A stretch of DNA of 64,000 bases from Thermoanaerobaculia bacterium (GTDB lineage Bacteria > Acidobacteriota > Thermoanaerobaculia > Multivoradales > J023). Shown here piece by piece: positions 26,142 to 34,651 of the stretch (position 1 is its first letter; each line of letters starts with the position of its first letter). The stretch lies in the NCBI GenBank assembly GCA_030431255.1, contig JAUIJL010000014.1, positions 164,756 to 228,755 on the forward strand. The letters run 5' to 3'. Position numbers and translations under genes: made by a program. The notes below the pieces were generated by a model that was not told the DNA's origin, searched no databases, and saw only the letters and a list, made by a program, of their open reading frames with translations.

Positions 26142-26738
26142 TTATGCGGCCGGCGTCTCACTCTTATGGGGCGCGGCTTCGAAGTAGCGCACCAACCAAG
26201 CCCGAGCGGAGCGCCAGCGTCGGGCGACGGTGTTGACGGACACCCCGAGCACCAAGGCGATTTGCTCTTGGCTCATGCCGCCGAAAAAACGCATCTCCAC
26301 CACCTGAGCCCGCTCCGGGTCCAATTTGGCGAGGTCGTTGAGAGCTTGATTCAGACCCAGAAGCTCGGGAGCTTCCACGTGCGGGTCGCTCGAAAGCTCT
26401 TCGAGAGAGATCTTGACCTCCTCACCGGATCGTTTTCCACGGGTCAAACGTCGAGCTTCATCGATGAGAACCCGTCGCATGATGCGTGAGCTCATGGCGT
26501 AGAAATGGGCACGGTCTTGCCAACGGATCCGTTCTAGACCGTCGAGCCGCAGATAGGCCTCATGCACGAGCGCCGTGGTCTCCAGATTTTGCCGTCGCTC
26601 GCCCCGGAGCAGGTTGGCGGCGATCTGTTTCAGGTGGCGATAGGTCAATGGCATGAGCTCCGCGAGCGCGTTGGGGGATCCCTCGCACCAGGCGGACAGC
26701 AGCCCGGTGATGGCTTGAGAAGTTGTGGACATGGTCAT
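26142..26738 (-). CDS. ECF sigma factor (Acidobacteria-type, kinase-linked)
   Basis: A 198-residue sigma-70 factor. Region 2 is in AITGLLSAWCEGSPNALAEL and MPLTYRHLKQIAANLLRG, with LVHEAYLRL, DRAHFYAMSSRIMRRVLIDEARR; region 4 is LAKLDPERAQVVEMRFFGGMSQEQIALVLGVS and the HTH helix VARRWRSARAWL. This is the family (TIGR02999-like) that has no cognate anti-sigma but sits next to Ser/Thr kinases; phosphorylation is a proposed trigger. It is the first gene of the sigma-kinase operon. A second ATG six bases in is possible. Confidence 0.9.
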   Translation of the reverse strand: MTMSTTSQAITGLLSAWCEGSPNALAELMPLTYRHLKQIAANLLRGERRQNLETTALVHEAYLRLDGLERIRWQDRAHFYAMSSRIMRRVLIDEARRLTRGKRSGEEVKISLEELSSDPHVEAPELLGLNQALNDLAKLDPERAQVVEMRFFGGMSQEQIALVLGVSVNTVARRWRSARAWLVRYFEAAPHKSETPAA

Positions 26739-26852
26739 GGGAGCACCTGGGCTTTGCGAGAATAGGAGATTGGATCAAGACGGGAAGGGTCTACGGCGCG
26801 ACGGAGCCGGGCTCCGTCGCATTGGTGGGGCGGAGCAGCCCCTGAGACTGAG

Positions 26853-27140
26853 TCAGCCCCTGAGATCTGGGTGACAGACACCGTTTTGATCGACGCAGCA
26901 GAGCTGGCCGGTTCCCATGATCCCGTCGGGTCCGACGAAGCAATTTTCCCAACAGTCGTAACCGGCGGGGCAATTCGAGGGCTGATTGCGGGCATAGGCG
27001 GTGTCGACCCATTCGAAGTGGCCGGTTTGGCTGAGACCGCTGGATTCCGCTTCGCCGGGCATCCACAGAAAGATGCCGATGGCGGCGAGGGTCAGAGCAG
27101 CGAGGACGAACGGGCGAAAAGAGCTTGAGCTGATAGACAT
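26853..27140 (-). CDS. Small secreted Cys-rich protein
   Basis: A 95-residue protein with a signal peptide (about residues 8-32, cleavage near GEAESS) and a mature part rich in Cys and Asn/Gly: NQPSNCPAGYDCWENC, GTGQLCCVDQNGVC. The six cysteines fit three disulfides. I do not recognise a family. AAGGAG sits six bases ahead of the ATG. It is divergent to the M19-like gene and could be an exported partner, but nothing proves that. Confidence 0.55.
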   Translation of the reverse strand: MSISSSSFRPFVLAALTLAAIGIFLWMPGEAESSGLSQTGHFEWVDTAYARNQPSNCPAGYDCWENCFVGPDGIMGTGQLCCVDQNGVCHPDLRG

Positions 27141-27537
27141 GAAGGACTCCTTCAGAAGTTGAGGGTAGTGAGCCGGCCGATGGGGATTGCTCGATGATTT
27201 GGCAGGCTCTACCCCCTAGGGCGCAATCGATCGGCGAAAAGACGCAGGTAGGGTCGAATGATGTGCCAATGCCATTCTCCGCGTCATCTTGGCTAGTCTG
27301 CGCTTTACCCGTCGGCCGGGTCATCGGGTAAGACGCTTCTCATCGATCAAGGGTTTGACCCCTGTGTATCGAGAAAAATGACCGTAGAATCTAGCCGATC
27401 ACTCCGGCTTGAGCCGGCATCACGTTTGCTTTGATCCTAGACTCATGGGCATACCCCTTGGACCGGCGATGTCGGCGATGTTGAATGCCGCATCTCCAAC
27501 CCCTGAGTCGACATTCGAATGGAAAGGACTTTCCCTC
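27141..27537. other. Divergent intergenic region before the M19-like gene
   Basis: About 400 bp that separate the small Cys-rich gene (minus) and the 1290-residue gene (plus). An in-frame start exists at 27409, but the predicted signal peptide begins at 27538. No terminator or repeat is evident; it must carry promoters for both directions. Confidence 0.4.
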
Positions 27538-30500
27538 ATGTTGCGTACATCCTGGTTTCACGTGTTCGTGGTGATTTTCTGTTTCAGTTTCTTGGTTTGG
27601 CCGCCGCCGAGCGCTTCGGCCGGGGACCCCGCCGTCGAAACGGAAAAACGAATCCCGCTGTCGATCAAATGCCCCCGCGGAATCTATGAATGGCTGGATA
27701 CCGAGGAGGCTTGGCCCCTCGAGGAGATCCGGGTCGGTGACGCCACCTATTCCCGGGATCAGCTGAAGACGCTCTTGGACGACGAGGATTTGGAAGAGTC
27801 CGACGCCGGCATCGCCTTGGCATCGGAGCTGGTAGCTGCCGAGCTGAATCGGGCCTACGGCGTGATCTGGGAGCCGATCGATGCCCTGATCGACGACGCG
27901 AACGCCGAGCTGAGCGGCCGCGGTGAGCTACCGCCGGGCATCGACAGTGAGACCGAAGCCGGTGCCAGGCCCCTGCAATTGGCCGAATCCCTGGCGGATT
28001 ACAACGGCGCCGATGTGGTCAGCGGTTGTCCCCTGATGGGCCCGACGCGTCAGACCGCGGCGTCATGCCCCTTGCGGGCAGTGGATTGGCTCCATCGAAC
28101 GGAGTGGCCCCTGCTCGGCGTACAGATCGGCTCGGTCTCGTGGAGCCGGTCGGCGCTGATCGAGCTGATGGGGGCGTCGGACCCTGGGATGCAAGATCCG
28201 GCCGCTTTGGTGATCGCCGAGCTGGCGGCGGCGCGGCTCAATCAGGCGGAAGGCATTCAGTGGTCCGGCTTGGCGTCGCTGCTCGAGGAGACCGACCAGC
28301 TGCTGACCCTCTACGGAGCCGACCGCGGCGCGGAAGTCGCCATGTGCTCCCGGTCCGGGATCAGTCTCGGGGCGCAAGCGGCGAAGCTCGAAAAATTCAA
28401 CGGCAGCTTGACCCTGGCGGAGTGTTTGCCGGCCGGTGCCGAGCTCGCGGATTTGGAGCAGGTGGAAGCGGACGCCATGAGCCCCCGCCGATGCTCCGGA
28501 GTTTGGGGTTTCGCGGAGCTGCACACCCACATGTTCGCGGAATTCGGCTGGAATCAGCAATTCATCGAGGGCACCATCGACAATCTCGGCACCGCGACCC
28601 CGGAATCCGCGGCCGACGCCTTGTCCCGCTGCTCCGGGCTGTGGGATCACGCTTCCCTGCGCTTTCCCTATTTGGTCGGCATGGGCGTGACCTCGGAAGA
28701 GCTGGTGGCGGTGAAAAACCACGACGATTCCGGCAAGTCGAGCCCCGGTGACACCGGTCTGCACCTGGGTCGACGCAACGGTTTCGACACCCGCAGCTGC
28801 AATTTCGCCTGCCTGGGCCCGGGCACCTGTATTTTCAACACCACCCAAGCGGGCTGTGAGAACGCCGATCCCGGTTTTTGTAAAGACGATATCCCCAACA
28901 ACGTCAGCGTGTCGGCGCTGATCGCTTGCAATACGAAAACCGAGCGGGGTAGCTGCGAGAACGCCGGTTATTGCGGGGCCGAGGGCTCCAGCCTGTGGAG
29001 CATCGCCGATGATTTGGATCCGTGTTGGGCCAATTGGCCGAATTGCGATGCCGGCGATAAATGCGTGAAGCGCAACCCCCTGAAGCTCCTGGAATGCAAC
29101 GACCTCAACCAAAACGAATGCAACAACCATTCGGCGGAATGCGATTGGTCGGCCGGCTGTAAGAACCAGGGCGGTTCCTTGACCTGTGGTGATCTCAACC
29201 AAGCGGATTGCAGCCAATACGGTTATTGGTGCAATTGGGATCCGGGCAGCTGCTCCAAGGATCCCTTCGTGCTCGCACCTTTCGAATGCAGCGATCTCGA
29301 CGACAACGACTGCAACGCCTACGGCGAATGCGGCTTGGTGTCGGAATGCAAGCACGTTTCCGGCTCGCTGACCTGCGGCGATCTGAACCGCTCGGAATGT
29401 GACACCTACAACGAATGCTCTTGGTTCTTGGGTCGTTGTCGCAACAATGTGGTCAACGGCTCGTTGACCTGTAGCGACCTCACCCAAGCCCACTGCGGCA
29501 ACCACAGCGAATGCCGTTGGGAAACGGAATGCGAGCGCACCTCAGGCTCCTTCACCTGTGGCGATCTCAACAATCAGGCGGATTGCAACCAATACGGTTA
29601 TTGGTGTGATTGGGATCCGGCGGAGTGTTACAAAGATCCTCTGGTGTTGGCACCCTTCGAATGCAACGACCTCACCCAAAACGATTGCGGCACCTACTCC
29701 GAATGCGGTTGGGAAGAGAAATGCACCCATCCCATCGGCGCGCCGTCGTTGGAGTGCAGCGATCTGGACCTCGACGAATGCAACAACCACTTCGAGGACG
29801 GCGGCTGCGGCTTGCGCGATTGCACGGAGGTGCGCTGCGAGTGGAACGATTGGGGCGAATGCCGTTGGGACAATGTCTGGCCGCCCCATTGCGGTGAGCA
29901 CTATCGCGATTGGCCGGCTTGGGATACGCCCACCCATCAGCAGCACTATTGGGGTCACCTCCAAGATGCCTGGCGCAAGGGCCTGCGCATCGTGTCGGCC
30001 TCGATCCTCGAGGTAGATCCCCTCGGCTCGTTGATGCCCGGCGGCTTGGATCGCACCCCTTACCAGGTGGTGATCGATCAATTGGAAGCGGCAAACGAGT
30101 TCGATGCCCGCCACGATTGGGTGGAGATCGCCCTCTCCCCGGCCCATGCGCGCGACATCATCGCCCAAGGCAAGCTGGCCATGGTGCTGACCCTGGAAGC
30201 CAACTTCCCCTATTGCAAACAGCGTCCGTGCGGGCGCGGTGCCGACGAGGAGAACATCACCAACGTGCTCGCGACCCTCGACGAATTCGTCGATCTCGGG
30301 GTCCGCAGCTACCAGGTGATGAGCCATTTCGACACCCAATTCGCGGGGGTCGCGGTCTACACGCCGGCCATCCACCTGATGCAATGGCTCTATGAGGAGC
30401 TGAGCTCCGACGGCGACATCACCAGCCTGGAAATGGCCGGGGCGATGAATATTCCGCTCAACGACGCCTTTGCCGCCGCAGCGGACATCGCCCAAGGGTG

Positions 30501-31410
30501 GGATCCGCTGGCGACCGTGCCGGTCCTGGGAAGCCTCTTCCCGGTGACCAGCTTCGATGAAATCACCGACATCCACGCTTTGATGGCATTGGTGGGTGAG
30601 ATCAGCGGTCCCCAATGTGTGCGTCGTGACAACGGCCTGTCCGAGCGTTGTGTGACCTGTCTGAAGGACGGTATCGATTGCCAGAACGTGATCGGTTTGA
30701 CCCCCCTCGGCGAGCAGCTGGTGGCGGGATTGATCGAGCGCGGGCTGTTGCTCGATATCGCCCATCTGTCGGAGCGGGGTGTGCAGGGAGTGTGGGATGT
30801 GATCCAAAGCGAGGCTCCGGGAGCCACGTATCCGATCTACGTCTCCCACGGTGATCCCCGCGAGGCGCTTCCCGAGGACGGCCACAAAGGTCCGCACCAA
30901 GAGAAACCCACCCCGCCGTGGATCCTCGACCTGATCGCCCAAAGCGGCGGCATGTTCGGCATGCGCACGGGTCCCGATCAATTCCTCGACCAACCCGCCA
31001 GCTTGGTGGCCAACGATTGCTCGGGCTCGAGCAAATCCTTCGCCCAAGCGGTGAGCCATTTGGTGGACGAAGGGGTCGACGTGGGTTTTGCCCTCGACAT
31101 GAACGGCATGATCGCCAACGCCGTGCCCCGATTCATCGACGATTCCACCCGCAAGACCCGCCGTCGTGGCGAGAAAGCGGCGTGTCTCGGCGATGAAAGC
31201 CAGCAGGGGAGCCAAATCGCGCCGTCGGCGGACGATCCGACCACGCCCCACACGGACGAGTCCCGCTACAACTCGAAAGGTCTGGGCCACATCGGCTTGC
31301 TCGGCGCCTACGTCGACGATCTCGATGCGGTCGGCTTGTCCCAAACCTATTTGGACAACCTCTTCGGTAGCGCGGAGTCGTTCATTCGCATGTGGGAGCT
31401 GATCCCCTGA
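27538..31410 (+). CDS. M19-like amidohydrolase with Cys-rich repeat insert
   Basis: A 1290-residue secreted protein. Signal peptide at 1-28 (WPPPSASAGD). Then two tandem modules (about 45-125 and 177-258), each with a Cys, WL, WPL, I-x-(V/I)-G, YSR/WSR and A-x-LN core, resembling the secreted 'GYWKNH' type domain. From about 325 an M19/amidohydrolase-like barrel begins with ELHTHMFAEFGW (His329, His331). It is interrupted at about 515-780 by ten or so Cys-rich repeats with the pattern CxDLxxxxCxx(Y/H)xx(E/W)CxW. The barrel resumes with LLLDIAHLSERGV, YVSHGDPREA and VGFALDMNGM. M19 enzymes are zinc dipeptidases; whether this one is active is open because the usual H-x-D start is H-x-H. GGAAAGGA lies before the ATG. 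Confidence 0.75.
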   Translation: MLRTSWFHVFVVIFCFSFLVWPPPSASAGDPAVETEKRIPLSIKCPRGIYEWLDTEEAWPLEEIRVGDATYSRDQLKTLLDDEDLEESDAGIALASELVAAELNRAYGVIWEPIDALIDDANAELSGRGELPPGIDSETEAGARPLQLAESLADYNGADVVSGCPLMGPTRQTAASCPLRAVDWLHRTEWPLLGVQIGSVSWSRSALIELMGASDPGMQDPAALVIAELAAARLNQAEGIQWSGLASLLEETDQLLTLYGADRGAEVAMCSRSGISLGAQAAKLEKFNGSLTLAECLPAGAELADLEQVEADAMSPRRCSGVWGFAELHTHMFAEFGWNQQFIEGTIDNLGTATPESAADALSRCSGLWDHASLRFPYLVGMGVTSEELVAVKNHDDSGKSSPGDTGLHLGRRNGFDTRSCNFACLGPGTCIFNTTQAGCENADPGFCKDDIPNNVSVSALIACNTKTERGSCENAGYCGAEGSSLWSIADDLDPCWANWPNCDAGDKCVKRNPLKLLECNDLNQNECNNHSAECDWSAGCKNQGGSLTCGDLNQADCSQYGYWCNWDPGSCSKDPFVLAPFECSDLDDNDCNAYGECGLVSECKHVSGSLTCGDLNRSECDTYNECSWFLGRCRNNVVNGSLTCSDLTQAHCGNHSECRWETECERTSGSFTCGDLNNQADCNQYGYWCDWDPAECYKDPLVLAPFECNDLTQNDCGTYSECGWEEKCTHPIGAPSLECSDLDLDECNNHFEDGGCGLRDCTEVRCEWNDWGECRWDNVWPPHCGEHYRDWPAWDTPTHQQHYWGHLQDAWRKGLRIVSASILEVDPLGSLMPGGLDRTPYQVVIDQLEAANEFDARHDWVEIALSPAHARDIIAQGKLAMVLTLEANFPYCKQRPCGRGADEENITNVLATLDEFVDLGVRSYQVMSHFDTQFAGVAVYTPAIHLMQWLYEELSSDGDITSLEMAGAMNIPLNDAFAAAADIAQGWDPLATVPVLGSLFPVTSFDEITDIHALMALVGEISGPQCVRRDNGLSERCVTCLKDGIDCQNVIGLTPLGEQLVAGLIERGLLLDIAHLSERGVQGVWDVIQSEAPGATYPIYVSHGDPREALPEDGHKGPHQEKPTPPWILDLIAQSGGMFGMRTGPDQFLDQPASLVANDCSGSSKSFAQAVSHLVDEGVDVGFALDMNGMIANAVPRFIDDSTRKTRRRGEKAACLGDESQQGSQIAPSADDPTTPHTDESRYNSKGLGHIGLLGAYVDDLDAVGLSQTYLDNLFGSAESFIRMWELIP

Positions 31411-31446
31411 TCCGCACATCCAAAGCGTGAGCGACCTCGATGAGGT

Positions 31447-31486
31447 GAACGGGGAGTCGGTGTGGCCGGCTCCCCGTTCGTTTTTT
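31447..31486 (+). terminator. Rho-independent terminator after the M19-like gene
   Basis: GAACGGGGAG and CTCCCCGTTC form a 10-bp stem, extended inward by partial pairing, followed by G and six T (31481-31486). It shows that a start codon at 31462 for the next gene cannot be right, because it would lie in the terminator. Confidence 0.9.
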
Positions 31487-31626
31487 CCGTCGAGAAATCA
31501 CAGACGAATTGCGGACTTTTCCGCCGAGTCCCGCGATCCTCGATGACACCCCCTACCGGTGATGGTGTCCTCACCATGGCCGGGTCCGCCCTCTACCCCT
31601 ATTTTGCACACCGCATGGAGCCCTCG

Positions 31627-33984
31627 ATGCCGAAGCACGGATTTGAATTCAAGAGACTATCTACTGCCCCCCTCGCCGGAACCCTCCTCGCAAGAACCGC
31701 TCTCCTCGGAACCCTTCTTGCGGGAACCCTCGTCGCGACCGCCGCGACCGCTGAGCCGCCGGCTGAAAGACCCCAGTGGGTCACGGTTCGGGTCCACGAT
31801 GCCGCGACGATCGACTCGGTGTCGAAAACCTCCGAGGTCAGGCATCGCCAGGACTACGGCTCGCTCCAATGGTTGGAGGTCGACGCTCAGACCGCGGCCC
31901 GCTGGAGCGCCGAAGGAAAAGCGACGATTCAAGACATGGATCTGGATTTAGGGGGTGTGCGCTTCGATCCCACCCGACAGTCGGTGAGCGGTCTGCTGCC
32001 GGAACGCTGGCAGGGTCTCGATCGGCAAGGCAAGGATCTGCGGTGGGTTCAAATGCAGGGCCCGGTGCGTCAAGAATGGCTGGATCAACTCGAAACCCAA
32101 GGCCTGGAGCCGGTGCAATATATCCATCCCTTCACCTACGTGGTTTGGGGGTCGGGCACCGCTGTTGAATCCCTGACGAGCGGTCCGGCCCGGGCGAGCT
32201 TCGTGCGCGCCGCCGGTGATTTCGAGCCCGCTTTTCGAGTCCATAGCCAGTGGCGGGGCCTCGGCGAAGAGCCGGTGATCACCCAGATCTACTTCTTCGG
32301 AGGTGCCGATGTCGACGAAGCGGTCCGCACCATCGAGGGGTTGGGCGGTCAGTTGCTCGCTCGCTCCGACCTCGATCGCACCTTCGACGTCGCTTCCTTC
32401 GAGCTTCCCGGCAATCGATTCCTGGATATTTCCAAGGTGCCGGGCGTTTACAGCGTGCAGCCGATTCCCACCGACGGCGGATTGCGGGGTGAGATGTCGA
32501 ATCAAATCAACGTCGGCAACTACGACGGCTCCAACACGGCGTTTCCCGGCTATGCCGCTTGGCTGAGCTCCGTGGGTTTGACCGGCGCCGGCGTGGTCAT
32601 GGCGAACGTCGATGGTGGCATTTTGGATAGCCATCCCGACCTGACGGGTCGGATGGTGGGCTGCACCGGCGATACCTGCGGCGGCAATGCCACCGACAGC
32701 CACGGCACCCACACGGCCGGCATCATGGCCGCGGACGGAGCTTCCGGAACCACCGACTCTAATGGTTTCCTACGCGGACTGGGAGTGGCTCCGGGAGCGA
32801 ATCTGGTGGAGCAGGTCTACTCACCATGGTTCACGCAGCCCGGCGGTATGCTCTTGTTGATGAGCGATTCCGTGAACAGCGGCGCGGTGCTTTCAGGCAA
32901 CAGCTGGGGCCCGGCCGGTAGCCCTCGGGGTTACGACGGCGATACCCGCCAAGTGGATGTGGGCGTGCGCGACACGGACGACCAAACCGCCGGGGACCAA
33001 GGTTTGCTCTACGTGCTGTCGTTCATGAACGGCGGCGGTGGCACCAGCTCCCAAGGCACGCCGGACGAAGCCAAGAATCTCTTCAATATCGGCTCGACCA
33101 AGATGCAGACCGGCAGTGGATCCCAAATCACCGACATCGACGATCTGTCGGCCAACACTGCCCACGGCCCGGCCCTCGATGGGCGGACCATTCCCCATAT
33201 GGTGGCGCCCGGCTGCTCGGTGGACTCCACGGTCCTGGGCAATGGCTACGGCCTCGCGTGCGGCACCAGCATGGCGTCGCCCCACGTTTCGGGCGCCGCG
33301 GGATTGTTCTATGAGATGTATCGTCAAAGCCGGGGTAGTGCCGATCCGAGCCCGGCATTGGTCAAGGCAGCGTTCATTGCCGTGGCCAAAGATTTGGCTG
33401 GATTCGACGACGCCGACGGCGGCACCCTCGGTCATCCCTTCGACAGCAAACAAGGCTGGGGGCGGATGGATCTCGATGCGGTGGTCGACCCGGCAACGGA
33501 TGTGGCCTATGTGGACCAAGATCACATCTTCGACAACGGCGGAGAGCAATGGACGCGCACCTTTGCCGTCGACGATCCGAGCCGACCCGTGCGTCTGATG
33601 TTGGTGTGGACCGATGCGCCGGGACACGGCCTCGGCGGCTCCACTCCGGCGTGGAACAACGACCTCGATTTGGTGGTGCGGGTAGGTGGGCAGACCTATC
33701 TCGGCAACGTCTTCGATGGTAGCGGCAGCTCGACCACCGGCGGCACGGCCGACGACCGGAACAACACCGAAGGCGTCTTCTTCCCGCCCTTCGGCAGCGC
33801 CACGAGCCTAGAGGTGGAGGTTCTAGCGGCCACGATCAACGCCGACGCCTTGCCCAACAGCGGCGATGCCACGGACCAAGACTTCGCCCTGGTTTGTTAC
33901 AACTGTGTGGCGGGTGCCGGTCCTGATATTTTCGCCGATGGTTTCGAGGGAGGGGATATGTCTAATTGGGCTTCGGTGCCGTGA
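31627..33984 (+). CDS. Secreted subtilisin-like S8 protease
   Basis: A 785-residue exported serine protease. After a Leu/Ala-rich signal (about 12-38, with the repeated phrase GTLLARTALLGTLLAGTL) comes an N-terminal region that may be a propeptide, then the peptidase S8 domain: Asp329 in VMANVDGGIL, His359 in SHGTHTAGI and Ser548 in GTSMASPHVSGAAG. A proprotein-convertase-P-like or jelly-roll region follows (about 630-760), with FFPPFGSATSLEVEV. It ends in DIFADGFEGGDMSNWASV, a C-terminal motif found on many secreted proteins of Acidobacteria and Xanthomonads. GGAG lies six bases before the ATG at 31627, and the M19 terminator blocks earlier starts. Confidence 0.9.
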   Translation: MPKHGFEFKRLSTAPLAGTLLARTALLGTLLAGTLVATAATAEPPAERPQWVTVRVHDAATIDSVSKTSEVRHRQDYGSLQWLEVDAQTAARWSAEGKATIQDMDLDLGGVRFDPTRQSVSGLLPERWQGLDRQGKDLRWVQMQGPVRQEWLDQLETQGLEPVQYIHPFTYVVWGSGTAVESLTSGPARASFVRAAGDFEPAFRVHSQWRGLGEEPVITQIYFFGGADVDEAVRTIEGLGGQLLARSDLDRTFDVASFELPGNRFLDISKVPGVYSVQPIPTDGGLRGEMSNQINVGNYDGSNTAFPGYAAWLSSVGLTGAGVVMANVDGGILDSHPDLTGRMVGCTGDTCGGNATDSHGTHTAGIMAADGASGTTDSNGFLRGLGVAPGANLVEQVYSPWFTQPGGMLLLMSDSVNSGAVLSGNSWGPAGSPRGYDGDTRQVDVGVRDTDDQTAGDQGLLYVLSFMNGGGGTSSQGTPDEAKNLFNIGSTKMQTGSGSQITDIDDLSANTAHGPALDGRTIPHMVAPGCSVDSTVLGNGYGLACGTSMASPHVSGAAGLFYEMYRQSRGSADPSPALVKAAFIAVAKDLAGFDDADGGTLGHPFDSKQGWGRMDLDAVVDPATDVAYVDQDHIFDNGGEQWTRTFAVDDPSRPVRLMLVWTDAPGHGLGGSTPAWNNDLDLVVRVGGQTYLGNVFDGSGSSTTGGTADDRNNTEGVFFPPFGSATSLEVEVLAATINADALPNSGDATDQDFALVCYNCVAGAGPDIFADGFEGGDMSNWASVP

Positions 33985-34651
33985 TCCGAGGGGCTCGGCG
34001 GGCCGGAAGCAGCCTCCCGGATTCCTGCCGGGCCCCATAACTATTGAAAAATAAAAGCAGCGGAGAAAAAGGCCGGCTAAACAGCCGGTCTTTTTCTTTA
34101 TTGCAATCTCTCTCGTCGAGATCTAATCGCTTCGATCTATTTAAGATGCATGTCCCATTTCGCATCGGTTTGGCGTAGATAAGAGTGAAGGGAGCATCAT
34201 TTGCGGACTTGGCGGTTTGAGCTGACCAGCGGACCCGGGAAATCTTCGGTGACTCACCGAAAATGCGGCTCCTGGGTTGAACGGAAGCGGGTCAATGTGT
34301 CTGTCAAGCTTCATTCGCACTTTGGCATATGCTATAAAGAGGTTGAATTTTCTCCCTTCACCGGGCCCCTGCCGAGCTCGCTCGGCAACCCTCTCAAAAA
34401 GCTCATCACTTGAACGGTAGCTTGAGCTGTAGTCAGTGAATTGCGCCAGTGAATTGAAGGTGGATTCGATTCCTGGGCCCTAATCTTAATTAGACATTTA
34501 ATCTGAGGGTGAAACGCTGATGCTCGTTGAATCACTTTCCAATCAATCGGCGCATTGCATGAGTAGTGGGTTCGTGGCCGAGTCGTAGTCGCTTTGGAAA
34601 GCGCCGCCCCCCACGCATCCGAAACGAGCCTTTCATAACAGGAGACAGAAC
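33985..34651. other. Intergenic region of 667 bp, AT-richer
   Basis: Between the subtilase and the first fibre-like gene. It holds one terminator (34066-34095) and otherwise AT-rich DNA that must carry the promoter of the fibre gene. I see no supported gene. A short reading frame inside it has no ribosome-binding site. Confidence 0.45.
34066..34095 (+). terminator. Rho-independent terminator of the subtilase gene
   Basis: AAAAAGGCCGGCT, loop AAAC, AGCCGGTCTTTTT: A/T-extended stem with a GC core and a T-run, 80 bases after the subtilase stop. Confidence 0.9.

Noticed and set aside
28063..31419. Two long minus-strand frames opposite the M19-like gene
   Set aside because: Low-complexity translations (repeats of Gly/Arg/His) with no domain; they follow the repeats of the real gene on the other strand.
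31462..31626. Earlier start for the subtilase
   Set aside because: It would begin inside the terminator of the gene before and lacks a ribosome-binding site; GGAG supports 31627.
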